64,000 nucleotides of DNA from Anaerolineae bacterium. GTDB lineage: Bacteria > Chloroflexota > Anaerolineae > Aggregatilineales > Phototrophicaceae. Within the stretch, counting starts at the first letter, position 1, and every line of letters begins with the position of its first letter. A program made the translations under genes and the position numbers. This document shows, one piece after another, positions 17,172-27,674 of the stretch. The notes under the pieces were generated by a model. That model was given only the letters and a program-made list of their open reading frames with translations. It ran no database searches and was not told the DNA's origin. Location of the stretch: NCBI GenBank assembly GCA_022824465.1, contig JAJDZV010000004.1, forward strand, positions 833,349-897,348. Reading direction: 5' to 3'.

Positions 17172-18548
17172 ATGAGAAAACAAGGCGACGGCAGGATGAA
17201 ACATCCCCTTTTGCAGGAACATGCTGATTTGGCGACCGCGGTCGGGATATTGGACGACTGGGCCGCGCATCGGATTCGGCAGCGGCATCAGCCGGGGCTG
17301 GCGCTAGGCATTGTGTTCGCTGGCGAGCTGCTCTGGGGCAGGGGCTATGGAGTGGCTGACCTGGAAACGGGGACGCCCGTCACGCTGGACACTCGCTTTC
17401 GCATCGCCAGCATCACCAAGACCTTCACCGCGACCGGCATCATGCAGTTGCGCGACGCGGGCAAACTGGGGCTAGATGACCCGGTCGCGCGGCATCTGGA
17501 CTGGTTTGATTTGCGTTTTGGCGACGCGCCGGCGATCACCATCCGCAACTTGCTGACGCATACATCCGGCTTGCCGCGCGATTCGAAGAACCCCATGTGG
17601 ACGGAATGCAAGGCGCCGGACCGGGACGACTTCATCAGCGAAACAAAGACGCGCGCGCCGACGCGACCGCCCTACGAGAAATTCGCCTACAGCAACCTCG
17701 GCTACTCATTGCTCGGCGGTGTCATCGAAGCGGCGTCGGGCCTGCGCTGGGCGGAATACTTGCAGGCGAATGTGCTCGATCCGCTGGGCATGAGCGAGAC
17801 GCGGCCGCTGCCGAGCGCCGACGATCCCTTGCTGGCGAAAGGTTATACGCGCGAGAAAGACGGCTATCGGCGCGACGCCTTCGACTTCTGGCTGATGCAG
17901 GGTTTCGAGGCTTCGGCGAATTTCGCCTCGTCAGTGAACGATCTGGTCAAGTACGCCGGTTTTCACCTGGGTTTGGCGGATGGGACGGCGCTGTCGCCCT
18001 ACACGCTGCTGGACATGCACCGCGTGCATTGGCTGGATGAAGGCTGGCAAGGCGGTTATGGCTTGGGCTTGGGCTTGCACCGCATCAAGGATTGGGAGAT
18101 CAGCGGACATGGCGGCGGCTATCCCGGTTATCTGACGGCCTTCAGCGTCTGCCGCGAGCATCAGACCGGTGTGATCGCGCTAACCAACGCGGTAGGCGGC
18201 GATCCGCATGTTTACGTCGAGCAGGCTTACAAACTGGCGCTGCCGGAGATCATCCGGGCGACGGCGGAGGCGAAGCCCGCGCCGCAAGAGGATTGGCAGC
18301 GCTTCGTCGGCGTGTATGAGAGCGACTGGACGATACAGAAAGTCGTTATCCGCGATGGTCAATTGCAGCTGATCAGCCTGGAATGGGTTGATGAGAAGCC
18401 GACGATTCTTGAGCCGACGGAGGAGGCCGGGGTCTTCACGCTTACGCAGGCGGGGCAGTCGAACGAGACACTGCGCTTTGAACTGGATGGCGAGGGCAAG
18501 GTCGCGCGGATGTGGGAGCGGAACGAGTATAGTTTGCGGATGGAGTAG
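17172..18548 (+). CDS. Serine beta-lactamase-like hydrolase (class C / esterase EstB type)
   Basis: 458 residues with the three class C motifs: SITK (Ser80-Lys83 in ASITKTFTATG), YSN (from Tyr173, in FAYSNLGYSLLG) and HGG (from His313, in SGHGGGYPGY). A small C-terminal beta-rich domain of roughly 100 residues follows (DWQRFVGVYESD onward), as in many family members. There is no signal peptide, so it is probably a cytoplasmic esterase or peptidase rather than a resistance enzyme. ATG at 17196 is an alternative start with AAGGCG upstream; both give the same domain. Confidence 0.85.
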   Translation: MRKQGDGRMKHPLLQEHADLATAVGILDDWAAHRIRQRHQPGLALGIVFAGELLWGRGYGVADLETGTPVTLDTRFRIASITKTFTATGIMQLRDAGKLGLDDPVARHLDWFDLRFGDAPAITIRNLLTHTSGLPRDSKNPMWTECKAPDRDDFISETKTRAPTRPPYEKFAYSNLGYSLLGGVIEAASGLRWAEYLQANVLDPLGMSETRPLPSADDPLLAKGYTREKDGYRRDAFDFWLMQGFEASANFASSVNDLVKYAGFHLGLADGTALSPYTLLDMHRVHWLDEGWQGGYGLGLGLHRIKDWEISGHGGGYPGYLTAFSVCREHQTGVIALTNAVGGDPHVYVEQAYKLALPEIIRATAEAKPAPQEDWQRFVGVYESDWTIQKVVIRDGQLQLISLEWVDEKPTILEPTEEAGVFTLTQAGQSNETLRFELDGEGKVARMWERNEYSLRME

Positions 18549-18748
18549 CGGTCAAAGCCATTTTTGACAACTGAGGACAAAGAAGCAGGTCCAGCTTAGT
18601 AGCGCGGAGGCTAATCGGAAACCTACGGCAAAGGCGTGCAAGCCACCGGCTCGCGCGTGCGCACATGGGACTGTTTTGGGAGTTTCATTTTTGCGACGGC
18701 CACACTCATTACATTCTTGGGACTGCTTAGAAAAGAGAGATATTGCCC

Positions 18749-19786
18749 ATGCCCGTGATTCAAGCTGACTACTTAACCGAGATCAACGCCCGCATACTGG
18801 AAGCGGCCGGCGCGCGGGCGGATTACGCCGCGATTGTTGCCGAGCACCTGGTAAACGCCAACCTGGTCGGGCACGATTCGCATGGCGTGATTCGCACGCC
18901 GCACTACGTCCGCTCGATTGAGAAAGGCGACTTGCAGCCGAGAGCCGAGCCGAAGGTCATCGCCGAGACGGCCTCCATGGCGCAGATCTGCGGCAACTTC
19001 ACTTTCGGGCAGGTCATCGCCAAGGGGGCCGCCGAACTCGCGATTGCCAAGGCGCGCGACCAAGGCATCGGCTTGGTTTCTACCTACCACGAAGGGCATA
19101 CGGGCCGGCTGGGAACCTACGCTGAGATGGGCGCGGCTGCTGGCAAGGCGTCGATGATCTGGGATGGCTGCATCGGCGGACCGCGCTCGGTTGTCGTGCC
19201 GCTGAATGGCACGGGGCGCAAGCTCGGGGCGAATCCTATTGCGATGGGTTTCCCCAGCGCGGCGCGCGGCGCGGTGATCCTCGACTTCGCCACCTCGATA
19301 TCGGCAGCGGGCAAGGTGATGGTGGCGGTGGACAAGGGCGAGCAACTGCCGGGCGATTGGATAGTCGATGCCGACTGGCAGCCCACAAGCGATCCCACCA
19401 AGCTTGCGGCGGGCGGGGCCTTGCGACCGATGGGCTTGCCTTACGTCGGCCATAAGGGTTATGCGCTGGCGATGATGGTGGGTTTGTTCAGCTTGATGGC
19501 GTCGCTGCCGTCAGACGCGCAGCCGCCGTTGGAAGACCGCTGGGGCACGGTGATAATGATGATTGATATCGCGCGTTTTGGCGCGGTGGATGCTTTTGAG
19601 AAACAGGTGGACGCGCTGATCGATTTCGTGAAAGCCGATCCGCTGGAGGGCGAAGTCTTGTACCCGGGCGAGATTGAGGCGCGGAACCGGGCGGAGCGCT
19701 TGGCAAATGGCATCGACCTGCCGAAAGCGACCTGGGCGGAGATCAGCGCCTGTGCCGAGAGGCTGGGGCTAGCCTTCGATGGGTAA
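18749..19786 (+). CDS. Malate/L-lactate dehydrogenase (Ldh) family oxidoreductase
   Basis: 345 residues. The family signature with its catalytic histidine is visible in LVGHDSHGVIRTPHYV (near residue 45), followed by the nucleotide-binding region GKASMIWDGCIGGPRSVVVP and LGANPIAMGFPS. These NAD(P)-dependent enzymes reduce 2-oxoacids (malate, sulfolactate, ureidoglycolate, delta-1-piperideine-2-carboxylate) and are unrelated to classical LDH. The start is ATG at 18749, after an AG-rich stretch (AAAAGAGAG); a TTG two codons upstream is less likely. No transporter or partner lies nearby to identify the substrate. Confidence 0.85.
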   Translation: MPVIQADYLTEINARILEAAGARADYAAIVAEHLVNANLVGHDSHGVIRTPHYVRSIEKGDLQPRAEPKVIAETASMAQICGNFTFGQVIAKGAAELAIAKARDQGIGLVSTYHEGHTGRLGTYAEMGAAAGKASMIWDGCIGGPRSVVVPLNGTGRKLGANPIAMGFPSAARGAVILDFATSISAAGKVMVAVDKGEQLPGDWIVDADWQPTSDPTKLAAGGALRPMGLPYVGHKGYALAMMVGLFSLMASLPSDAQPPLEDRWGTVIMMIDIARFGAVDAFEKQVDALIDFVKADPLEGEVLYPGEIEARNRAERLANGIDLPKATWAEISACAERLGLAFDG

Positions 19787-20051
19787 GCGGGGTTCGACCG
19801 GCTATGTTCGCCAAAGATCTGCCGCAGCAATTGCGAGCAAGTTATGCAACTCCTCACAACAAGTCGAGTGTAGGGACGGTTCTGTATTTCGCCCGAATTC
19901 GATGGTGTCTTCTTTGACGCTCTCTGCCTTCCATGCACTCTCCGTATTTGACTTATGTTGCGGGATTTGCTTGCGCCTGCTGAGAGCACAGGGCAATAAG
20001 GCGCAGTCTCCGTGAATGAGGGCGCGAGCAAGAATACGTGACAGGCCGGTC

Positions 20052-20993
20052 ATGCCGACGCAGACTGAATTGTACGGTCAAATGCGCGATGCGATCGCGG
20101 CGGAAGCGCGCCGAGATACCGCCTTGCGCTTGCTGTCGCAGACGCACAGCCGGCAGTATCTGGACGAATGCCTGCGCGCCTTGAACTCGGACGCGGTGCG
20201 GGCGACGCTGGACGAATCCCATCGCGAGATACCGCGCGAGAAGTACCTGCGTTTCCATGAGGACGGCAAGCGCGACAAAGCCGGCATGCTGCGCGAGAGC
20301 ATCACGCGTTTGCTCGTGCATATCGAGCATCCCGCTGACGCCGACATCTACCAATTGGGCGTCGAAACCTATTATCTGCAGCCGGTGGACGATGTGGCAC
20401 AGAACTTGCGGGCGGTGGCGCTGGCCGGCTTGGCGCCGATTGATCCGCCACTGGCTTGCCTCTACGCCGCGCGCTTTCTGGGCGAGCCCTATACCTCGGT
20501 CTTCAACTGCGAGCCGGCGCTGACGGCGGTTGATGTGCTGGTCGCGTCGAATCAACGCTTGCCGATTTATCAGTTTCTGCTGCGGGATGGCCTGACGATG
20601 GCGCAAACGCGGCGCGGCGAATTGACGGGCAAAGCGCTGGAATCACTGGGCGACGATTTCCCGCTCCGCCTCTACGCTGCCCTGATCGACCAGTACGCGG
20701 AAATCGACCAGCCGACGGCCAGCATGGGCATCATCAACGCGGTCATCGCGCGGCGCGCGACGACTCTCTATGACCGCTTGGAACGGCTGATTCTCGCTAC
20801 GGGCGACGCGGACCTGCGGCGCTATGGCTTGGTGATGATGGCCGCGGCGCGCGACGATGAACTGGGCGAGCGCCTGCTGCGGATGGCTGGCGTCGCCCGG
20901 CGGGAAGACGTGCCGCTCTATATCGAGGCGCTGGATATCTGCCGGCAGCCGGGGCGGGACGACATGCTGGCGACGCTAAAGAAACGGCTCTAA
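20052..20993 (+). CDS. Uncharacterised alpha-helical protein
   Basis: About 313 residues, almost entirely alpha-helical with repeated helical pairs (AQNLRAVALAGLAPIDPPLA, ITRLLVHIEHPADADIYQLG), suggesting a HEAT-like or ARM-like scaffold. No enzymatic motif, signal peptide or membrane segment was recognised. ATG at 20016 would add 12 Arg-rich residues and is also possible. The 3' end overlaps the convergent cyclophilin by 4 bases. The upstream spacer (19787-20051) shows no other gene. Confidence 0.6.
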   Translation: MPTQTELYGQMRDAIAAEARRDTALRLLSQTHSRQYLDECLRALNSDAVRATLDESHREIPREKYLRFHEDGKRDKAGMLRESITRLLVHIEHPADADIYQLGVETYYLQPVDDVAQNLRAVALAGLAPIDPPLACLYAARFLGEPYTSVFNCEPALTAVDVLVASNQRLPIYQFLLRDGLTMAQTRRGELTGKALESLGDDFPLRLYAALIDQYAEIDQPTASMGIINAVIARRATTLYDRLERLILATGDADLRRYGLVMMAAARDDELGERLLRMAGVARREDVPLYIEALDICRQPGRDDMLATLKKRL

Positions 20994-22225
20994 GCGCGGA
21001 TTTCCGGAAGATATATGTCAGCGAACCCGCTTTCGATCTGGCGCGACAAATCCGCCAGCACGAAGCCGCCGGTCACGCCAGCTTGCGCCAACACCTGATC
21101 CGCGATCAGCACATCAATGCTCACCAGAAAGCGACCGTAAGCGTAGAGCGAAAGCGTCTGGCGGCCATCTTCCTCGGCGCAAGTCGGCAAGTCCCGGCTG
21201 TAAGTCGCGGCGGTCGCGGCGTCCCGGGCGTAGCCTTGATTCTCGAGCAGTCGTCGCGTCAGATCGTCGGCCAAAGCGTCAGCCGCCTGTGCCGCGCTGC
21301 CGAAGACATCGACCTGGTAGCCGAGCGTGGTGAAATAAATCGCGGCATCGCAATTGACATTCTCGATCTCGACGCGGTAGCGGTACTGGTGGTCGTAGCG
21401 CTCGGCGAAGTCTGTATAGGGATCGCGCAACTCAAGCGCGAGCGACTCCGCGATGTGCCCGCTGTTGAAGAGGCCTGAGCGCTCGGCATTGGTGGGATAA
21501 GTCGGCGGCAATCCTTCAGCGAAAGCCTGAAAAGCTGAGGCTACCTGATCTTGCGTCGCTCGCGGCAAGGGTTCAATCGCGCTATCGTCGACATCGGCCG
21601 GGTCGGTGATAATGAGCGCGTTGCGCAGTGCCTCGCCCGGTTCAGAAGCGGCGGCTGGATCGCGCTCGCGGATAGCGTCGACTACGTCTTGACCGATTAA
21701 CACATCGCCGAAGATAGTGTGTTTGTAGTTGAGGTGGGGCGTGGGCGCGGTCGTGATGAAGAATTGGCTCCCGTTTGTGCCGGGACCGGCGTTGGCCATC
21801 GCCAGCAAGCCCGGACGGTTAAAGGTTAAGAAGCCAATCGGCTCATCCTGGAAGCGGTAGCCGGGTCCGCCGCTGCCAGTGCCTGTGGGGTCGCCGCCTT
21901 GCGCCATGAAATTGGGAATGACGCGGTGGAAAGTGGTGCTGTCATAATAGCCTTGCTGCGCCAGGAAGACAAAACTGTTGACCGTGATCGGCGTCAGACG
22001 CTCATAGAGATCGACATAGATGGCGCCGGCGCTGGTGCAAAGGATGGCGCGGTAATCGACAGCGGGCTCGAGCACGTTGTCAGCGGCGTCGAATTGCATC
22101 CGGCTGAACTCGCCGGCATCGACGAGGTCGCAAAGTTCCTGCGGCGAGGGCGCGTCTTGCGCCAGCGATGTTGACGCGAGCAGCGTGATAAGGGGCAAAA
22201 TGAGAAGCGGACGCAGCCAATTCAT
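20990..22225 (-). CDS. Secreted cyclophilin-type peptidyl-prolyl isomerase with extra C-terminal domain
   Basis: 411 residues. A signal peptide (MNWLRPLLILPLITLLASTSLAQ) leads to a cyclophilin domain at ~50-210: TTFHRVIPNFMAQGGDPTG carries the catalytic Arg, then NGSQFFITTAPTPHLNYKHT and FGDVLIGQDVVD. This domain isomerises Xaa-Pro bonds in extracytoplasmic proteins. Residues ~225-411 form a second region with conserved-looking cysteines (NVNCDAA, DLPTCAEEDG) and no family I recognise. Cyclophilins of ordinary size stop near 200 residues, so the extension is unusual. Confidence 0.85.
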   Translation of the reverse strand: MNWLRPLLILPLITLLASTSLAQDAPSPQELCDLVDAGEFSRMQFDAADNVLEPAVDYRAILCTSAGAIYVDLYERLTPITVNSFVFLAQQGYYDSTTFHRVIPNFMAQGGDPTGTGSGGPGYRFQDEPIGFLTFNRPGLLAMANAGPGTNGSQFFITTAPTPHLNYKHTIFGDVLIGQDVVDAIRERDPAAASEPGEALRNALIITDPADVDDSAIEPLPRATQDQVASAFQAFAEGLPPTYPTNAERSGLFNSGHIAESLALELRDPYTDFAERYDHQYRYRVEIENVNCDAAIYFTTLGYQVDVFGSAAQAADALADDLTRRLLENQGYARDAATAATYSRDLPTCAEEDGRQTLSLYAYGRFLVSIDVLIADQVLAQAGVTGGFVLADLSRQIESGFADIYLPEIRA

Positions 22226-22325
22226 GAGGTCATCCTTCGGGATTCGAGCGGCAAGTCACAGCGCGTTGGCATTCTGCCTTAGACAGCCGCCTTTGACCAG
22301 CCGGAACATACCCCCAAGGCGGTAT

Positions 22326-22353
22326 TTGACAGGGCAGGCAGCTTTGTTAGAAT
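22326..22353 (+). promoter_or_regulatory. Strong sigma-70 promoter of the DUF2461 gene
   Basis: Perfect TTGACA (22326-22331), 16-base spacer and TAGAAT (22348-22353), with TG one base before the -10. The start codon is about 28 bases beyond the expected transcript start. This is the best promoter match in the window. Confidence 0.7.
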
Positions 22354-22387
22354 CCCTGCGTTGCGCCAAGCGCAAAAGGACTAGCGC

Positions 22388-23092
22388 ATGAGCCGATTCC
22401 CAGGATTCCCCACTGAGACGCAAGCCTACCTGCGCGAATTGCGGGCGAATAATACGCGTGAGTTTTTCGCGGCGAATCGGGCGCGTTTCGATGCGGTGGT
22501 CAAGGCGCCGGCGCTGGAGTGGGTGGCGGCGATGGGCGCGCGGCTTCGGTCGCTGGATCCGGAGATTGTGGTCGACATGCGGATGAATGGCAGCGGCTCG
22601 CTGATGCGCTGGAATCGCGATACGCGCTTCAGCAAGGACAAGTCGCCCTACAAGGTGAACATCGCCATGATGTGGTGGCATGGCGGCGGCAAGAAAATGC
22701 AGCATCCGGCATTCGGCATGCAAATCACGCCGGATGACGCTGGCATCATGGCGGGCATGTTTCAGTTTCCCAAGCCGATGCTGGAGGCCTATCGCCGCGC
22801 GGTCGACGATGATGAGCTGGGCCTGCGGCTGATAGAGGCGGTGGGCAAGGTCGAGGCGGCCGGTTACAGCGTCAGCGGTCGGCATTACAAGACGGCGCCG
22901 CGCGGCTACGCCAAGGATCATCCGCGAGCCGAGTGGCTGAAGTTCAATAATCTGCATGCCGGCGTTCATGGCATTGCGCCCAGCGTAATCGCCTCCGCCG
23001 ATCTCATGGATGTCTGCGCCGACGGCTTTGAGAAGCTGGCGCCGATTCATCACTGGCTGGTCGCCGCGCAGGCGCGATTTGGCGGCGTCTAA
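22388..23092 (+). CDS. DUF2461 (TIGR02453) family protein
   Basis: 234 residues with the family's N-terminal ETQAYLRELRANNTREFFAA, the central MRWNRDTRFSKDKSPYKVNI, and the WLKFNNLHAG segment near residue 200. The strongly conserved Arg, Asp and Lys residues in the central motif suggest a nucleic-acid or phosphate-binding site, but the family's function is not established. Length is normal. It is preceded by a strong promoter and stands as a single transcription unit. Confidence 0.9.
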   Translation: MSRFPGFPTETQAYLRELRANNTREFFAANRARFDAVVKAPALEWVAAMGARLRSLDPEIVVDMRMNGSGSLMRWNRDTRFSKDKSPYKVNIAMMWWHGGGKKMQHPAFGMQITPDDAGIMAGMFQFPKPMLEAYRRAVDDDELGLRLIEAVGKVEAAGYSVSGRHYKTAPRGYAKDHPRAEWLKFNNLHAGVHGIAPSVIASADLMDVCADGFEKLAPIHHWLVAAQARFGGV

Positions 23093-23176
23093 GCGTTGGG
23101 AGCGCGCGACCCCGGTCGACAAATGAAGCGCGGCAAGGCGGTAGCTTTACCACTATGATTTCCTATGCATATTTCT

Positions 23177-23182
23177 TATAAT
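23177..23182 (+). promoter_or_regulatory. Possible -10 box of the VWA gene
   Basis: Perfect TATAAT about 98 bases upstream of the TTG start. It lies between two TATGCAT motifs (near 23165 and 23193) that may be an operator pair. No clear -35. Confidence 0.35.
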
Positions 23183-23279
23183 TCGCACGTTTTATGCATG
23201 TAAACGTCCTGCGTTCGGCTTCTGAGTGTCATGCGCCATGGGCATACCTGCGGATTTCTAGCGTTTCCGGGAGCTTGAA

Positions 23280-26200
23280 TTGAAGCGACGCTTGCAGCGA
23301 GCCATCCTTGCCCTCTTATTGTTGCTGCCGTTTAGCCTAGTTCATCCGCAAGCGCCCGGCATCAGCCTGGATATCATCGGCATCACCTCAACCGATCTAA
23401 CGCAAGTGGCGATCCACGCCAGCATCCTCGACGCGAGCGAACAATTGGTTTCCGGCTTGGATATCGAGAACTTCTCCATCGGCGGCGATCTGGCGGAAAG
23501 GGCGCAGGTCACCCGCGTAGAGAACGTCACCGATGACGATCTCGATTTCGCCAGCGTATTGGTGGTTGATACCAGCAGCAGCATGGCTGATAGACCGCTG
23601 ACGCAGGCGCAGGCGGCCGCGCGCAGCTATCTGGAGGCGCTCGGTCCCGATGACCCGGTCGCTATCGTCACATTCAGCAACGACGCGCGCCTGGTCCTCG
23701 ATTACACGACCGACCGGGAGCGGCTCAACCAGGCGATTGACAATCTGGCCTATGGCGGCAAGACTGCGCTTTACGACGCCACCCTGCTGGGCATCGAGAC
23801 GGCCGTGGAAGCGCCCTTGGAGCGCAAGGCGGTGGTCATCCTCAGCGATGGTGGCGAATACGGCGATGTCAGCGAGCACAGCCGCGATGAGAGTATCCGC
23901 GCGGCGACGATTCATGGCGTGCCGGTCTATTCAATCGGCTTGGGCTGGCATATCGACCGCCGCTTCCTCGAGTCGATCGCGCGGGAATCAAACGCCGAAT
24001 TCTATGATTCGCCGACGCCGGAAGAACTCGGCGATATCTATCGCAACCTGGCTTTCCTCTTCCGCAGCCAATATATCGTCGGCTTGAGCGTCGACGTGCC
24101 CGCCGATGGCGAGCGTTACAATTTCACGCTAGACGTCACAACCGCTGACGGCGCGACGGCATCCGGGGCAGCCACCTTGCGCGCGCCGATTCCGGTGCCG
24201 CTGCTCTACTTGCCCGAGGACGTCTTCTCCGAGGCGCTGCGCGAGGACACGCAGATCACGGTCGAGATCCGCGCTGACCAGGATATCGAAAGCATCGAAT
24301 TCGCGGTGGATGGCGAAGTCGTCTCGACCGATGAGACTTATACCATCGAGCCGGAGCAGCGGCAGCCGGGCGAATACGAGCTGGAAATCACGGTCGAGGA
24401 TGTCGAGGGCGATATCGGCCGGCTGGAGACCGAATTTGAAATCGCCGCCTTGCCGCCGCGCGTCACCGATGACTTTGAGCCGGCGGCGCAGGAAGATATT
24501 GTTGACGCCGAAATCATCTCGGTCGACGCTGGCGGACAGACCGAAATCACGCAAGTTGAATTCATCGTGAACGGCGAGGTCGTCAAAGTCGATACCGCAG
24601 CGCCATACGACTTTGATCTCGACCCCTTCACGCTGCCGCCCGAAGAACATACGCTGAGCATCCGGGCGACTAACGCCGGCGGGCAGACCACAACTGTGGA
24701 CAAGACCTTTGAAGTCGAGCGGATTCCGCCGCGCCTGGAGATCGCCGGGCTCGAGGCTGCCGCCATCGTCGGCGACACGGTCAGTGGCAGCATCACCGCC
24801 CTGGGACAGTCGCCGATCGTCAGCTTGAGCGCGGAACCGGATGTCGGCGCGGTGGTGCGGGGCAACCGGCTGGACTTCACCTTGAACGCGGAAGACCTGC
24901 CGCCGGGTCCCAATACAATTGCCTTTCGGGCGGTGGATGCAGCTGGCGCCGAGACGGTGGAGACGATCGAGTTTGAGGTGGCCGCGCTGCCGCCAACGGT
25001 TGCGCTGAGCGGGATCGGCGTGGACGCCGTGCTTGACGCGCCGCAAACGGTCGCCTTGGAAACCGGCGGGCAGACAGACATCCGCCAGGTTGAGGTGTCA
25101 TACAATGGCGGACCGCCCGAGTCAGTCGAGGAAGACGGCTTTACGATTCCGGCGGAAGCGCTGGGCGACGGCGAGCACGAAGCGCTCGTCACCGTGACCA
25201 ACGAGGGTGGCGAAACGACGACGCTGCGGCTGCCATTCACGGTGCAGCTGCCGCCGACGCCGACATTCACGCCCCTGCCGACGGATACCGCCGCGCCAAC
25301 CAACACGCCAGCGCCAACCAATACGCCGACGGCAACCCCAACGGCGACAGCCACGCCGTCACACACGGCGACGCCCGAACTAAACGTGACGCAGACAGCC
25401 GAAGCCGCCGCTGCGCAAACGGCGACGGCCGCCGCGCCCAGCCCAACGGATACGCCCGAAGCGACCGACATTCCGACAGAAACGCCAGCGCCGACAGCTA
25501 CCGCAACCTTCACCGCCGCGCCGACCGACACGCCGCTTCCGACCAACACGCCAGCGCCAACGGTCGCGCCAACCGATACCGCGATTCCAACAGACATCCC
25601 AACGGAAACTGCGGCGCCAACGGCGACCCCGATTCCAAGCGACACGGCAACGCAAACGGCCATCCCGACGGATACGCCGCCACCGACGGCTACGCCAACT
25701 GATACCGCCATACCGACGGATACGCCTGCGCCAACCGACACGCCGACCGATACGCCCGTCCCAAGCGATACGCCGACCGATACGCCGACCGACACGCCCG
25801 TCCCAACCGACACGCCGACCGACACGCCGACTGATACGCCCGTCCCAACTGACACGCCGACCGATACACCCGTCCCAACTGACACGCCAACGGACACACC
25901 CGTCCCAACTGACACGCCAACCGAAACACCCGTCCCAACTGACACGCCGACCGATACACCGGTCCCAACTGACACGCCAACGGACACGCCCGTCCCAACT
26001 GACACGCCGACGGACACACCGGTCCCAACTGACACGCCGACTGATACGCCCGTCCCAACTGACACGCCAACCGATACACCGGTCCCAACTGACACGCCGA
26101 CTGATACGCCCGTCCCAACTGACACGCCAACGGACACACCGGTCCCAACTGACACGCCAACCGATACGCCAACCGACACGCCGACGGACACACCGGTCCC

Positions 26201-27116
26201 AACTGACACGCCGACCGATACGCCCGTCCCAACTGACACGCCGACCGACACGCCCGTCCCAACTGACACGCCAACCGACACACCGGTCCCAACCGACACG
26301 CCGACCGATACGCCCGTCCCAACTGACACGCCGACGGATACACCCGTCCCAACTGACACGCCGACCGACACGCCCGTCCCAACTGACACGCCAACCGACA
26401 CGCCCGTCCCAACTGACACGCCGACGGATACGCCCGTCCCAACTGACACGCCGACTGATACGCCCGTCCCAACTGACACGCCAACGGACACACCGGTCCC
26501 AACCGACACGCCGACGGATACGCCCGTCCCAACTGACACGCCAACGGACACACCGGTCCCAACCGACACGCCGACGGATACGCCCGTCCCAACTGACACC
26601 CCGACTGATACGCCCGTCCCAACTGACACGACGACGGATACGCCCGTCCCAACTGACACCCCGACTGATACGCCCGTCCCAACTGACACGGCGACGCCAA
26701 CCGATACGGCGACGCCAACGGATACAGCGACGCCAACCGATACGGCGACGCCCACTGAGACGCCAACGGCTACCGCCACGCCGACGCCGACTGCGGACGC
26801 GACCGAAACCGCGCAAGCCGGATCGAGCTTGACGGCTCTGGTCGAGATTACGCTAACCGCCGAAGCCACTTCGCAAGCGACCGAGCCGCCCACCGAGGCG
26901 TCAACGGCGCTGGCGCCGGCAGATACCGAAACTCCGACAAGGGAAGCGGTGACCGAGCCAACCGCCCAGCCCACCCTGACGCCGGTGACCATCACCGAAA
27001 TCGATGCGCCCAGCGCCGACGAGCCCGATACGCGCGATACCGCCCTGGCGATCGGCGCGGTTGTCATCGGCCTGCTGCTGCTCTTGATACTCTTCCTGAT
27101 ATCCCGGCGGCGGTAG
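23280..27116 (+). CDS. Giant surface protein: VWA domain, Ig-like repeats, PTDTP stalk and C-terminal membrane anchor
   Basis: 1278 residues from TTG. A signal peptide (residues 1-24) precedes a von Willebrand A domain with a MIDAS motif DTSSS at 97-101 ([14 protein letters not shown]) and the later TFSND and LSDGGEYGD. Residues ~300-655 contain repeated Ig-like modules of ~85 residues, with recurring [18 protein letters not shown] endings. A Thr/Pro/Ala-rich region begins near 660 and turns into perfect [10 protein letters not shown] decapeptides at ~820-1137, probably an extended, glycosylated stalk. The C-terminus is a single membrane helix ([20 protein letters not shown]) followed by SRRR; there is no LPxTG motif, so anchoring is by the membrane. 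VWA domains bind proteins through metal; adhesion or matrix binding is the likely role. Confidence 0.85.
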   Translation: MKRRLQRAILALLLLLPFSLVHPQAPGISLDIIGITSTDLTQVAIHASILDASEQLVSGLDIENFSIGGDLAERAQVTRVENVTDDDLDFASVLVVDTSSSMADRPLTQAQAAARSYLEALGPDDPVAIVTFSNDARLVLDYTTDRERLNQAIDNLAYGGKTALYDATLLGIETAVEAPLERKAVVILSDGGEYGDVSEHSRDESIRAATIHGVPVYSIGLGWHIDRRFLESIARESNAEFYDSPTPEELGDIYRNLAFLFRSQYIVGLSVDVPADGERYNFTLDVTTADGATASGAATLRAPIPVPLLYLPEDVFSEALREDTQITVEIRADQDIESIEFAVDGEVVSTDETYTIEPEQRQPGEYELEITVEDVEGDIGRLETEFEIAALPPRVTDDFEPAAQEDIVDAEIISVDAGGQTEITQVEFIVNGEVVKVDTAAPYDFDLDPFTLPPEEHTLSIRATNAGGQTTTVDKTFEVERIPPRLEIAGLEAAAIVGDTVSGSITALGQSPIVSLSAEPDVGAVVRGNRLDFTLNAEDLPPGPNTIAFRAVDAAGAETVETIEFEVAALPPTVALSGIGVDAVLDAPQTVALETGGQTDIRQVEVSYNGGPPESVEEDGFTIPAEALGDGEHEALVTVTNEGGETTTLRLPFTVQLPPTPTFTPLPTDTAAPTNTPAPTNTPTATPTATATPSHTATPELNVTQTAEAAAAQTATAAAPSPTDTPEATDIPTETPAPTATATFTAAPTDTPLPTNTPAPTVAPTDTAIPTDIPTETAAPTATPIPSDTATQTAIPTDTPPPTATPTDTAIPTDTPAPTDTPTDTPVPSDTPTDTPTDTPVPTDTPTDTPTDTPVPTDTPTDTPVPTDTPTDTPVPTDTPTETPVPTDTPTDTPVPTDTPTDTPVPTDTPTDTPVPTDTPTDTPVPTDTPTDTPVPTDTPTDTPVPTDTPTDTPVPTDTPTDTPTDTPTDTPVPTDTPTDTPVPTDTPTDTPVPTDTPTDTPVPTDTPTDTPVPTDTPTDTPVPTDTPTDTPVPTDTPTDTPVPTDTPTDTPVPTDTPTDTPVPTDTPTDTPVPTDTPTDTPVPTDTPTDTPVPTDTPTDTPVPTDTPTDTPVPTDTTTDTPVPTDTPTDTPVPTDTATPTDTATPTDTATPTDTATPTETPTATATPTPTADATETAQAGSSLTALVEITLTAEATSQATEPPTEASTALAPADTETPTREAVTEPTAQPTLTPVTITEIDAPSADEPDTRDTALAIGAVVIGLLLLLILFLISRRR
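25740..26700 (+). repeat. 30-bp coding minisatellite in the VWA gene
   Basis: About 30 tandem copies of a 30-base unit encoding [10 protein letters not shown]. The copies differ mainly at synonymous positions (GACACG/GATACA/GATACG, CCGACC/CCAACG), so the array is old enough to have diverged while the protein sequence was conserved. One copy has ACG in place of CCG (PTDTTTD). Irregular shorter units occur near 25750-25850 and 26160. The array produces long artificial open frames on the other strand. Confidence 0.95.
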
Positions 27117-27185
27117 CGCAACCGAGGGCGCTAGGCGGACGTATTAGAGATATGCGGTCGGCATCAAAGATTTGCTGAGGAAGAT

Positions 27186-27602
27186 ATGCGCCTTTTTATC
27201 ATTCGCGTCATGATCAACGCGGTGGCTATCGCAGCCGCCGCCTGGCTGATTCCAAATATCCACATCGTCGACAACGACATCGTGACGCTGCTTTCCATCG
27301 GCTTGATTTTCGGCATCGTCAACGCCCTGCTCAAACCCTTGCTCATCCTGTTGACTTGTCCGGCGGTGATTTTGTCGCTGGGTTTGTTCATCTTCGTCAT
27401 CAATGGCGTCCTGCTGTTGGTCACAGAGTCCTTGGCTGGCGATCGCCTCATCATTGACGGCGGCATCCTGACCGCGAGCCTCGGCGGCATGGTGATGGCG
27501 GGTGTGAGCATTTTGCTTGAAGCCGTTTTGAAGCTGGACGACAACGGCGCGAAAAAGGCAAAGATTTCGGTCATCAATGCCGACGCGCGCAAAATCAAGT
27601 GA
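27186..27602 (+). CDS. Phage_holin_4_2-like (PF04020-type) four-helix membrane protein
   Basis: 138 residues with four hydrophobic helices (about 5-20, 28-55, 57-80, 95-115). The conserved FGIVNALLKPLLILLTCP segment between the second and third helices is characteristic of this family. Despite the Pfam name it is a widespread chromosomal membrane protein, not a lysis protein, and no function is established. Spacing to the VWA gene is ~70 bases, so co-transcription is possible. The C-terminus is a basic cytoplasmic tail. Confidence 0.85.
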   Translation: MRLFIIRVMINAVAIAAAAWLIPNIHIVDNDIVTLLSIGLIFGIVNALLKPLLILLTCPAVILSLGLFIFVINGVLLLVTESLAGDRLIIDGGILTASLGGMVMAGVSILLEAVLKLDDNGAKKAKISVINADARKIK

Positions 27603-27674
27603 GCCTGGCTGCTGAATGTCGCGTAGACTGGGTTATTCGTGTTCATCGTCCTGCGGTGAGAACAAAGACGCCTC

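Noticed and set aside
25740..26700. Possible CRISPR array
   Set aside because: The 30-base units are directly adjoining without unique spacers and lie inside a gene.
25380..26816. Further long minus-strand frames with WRVSWDGR and [10 protein letters not shown] repeats
   Set aside because: Also by-products of the 30-bp repeat, whose period is divisible by three and therefore keeps all frames open.
24338..27121. Open frame of 927 codons on the minus strand across the VWA gene ([10 protein letters not shown] repeats)
   Set aside because: It is the antisense reading of the PTDTP repeat array; no ribosome-binding site or independent family, and the plus-strand protein has signal peptide, VWA and anchor.
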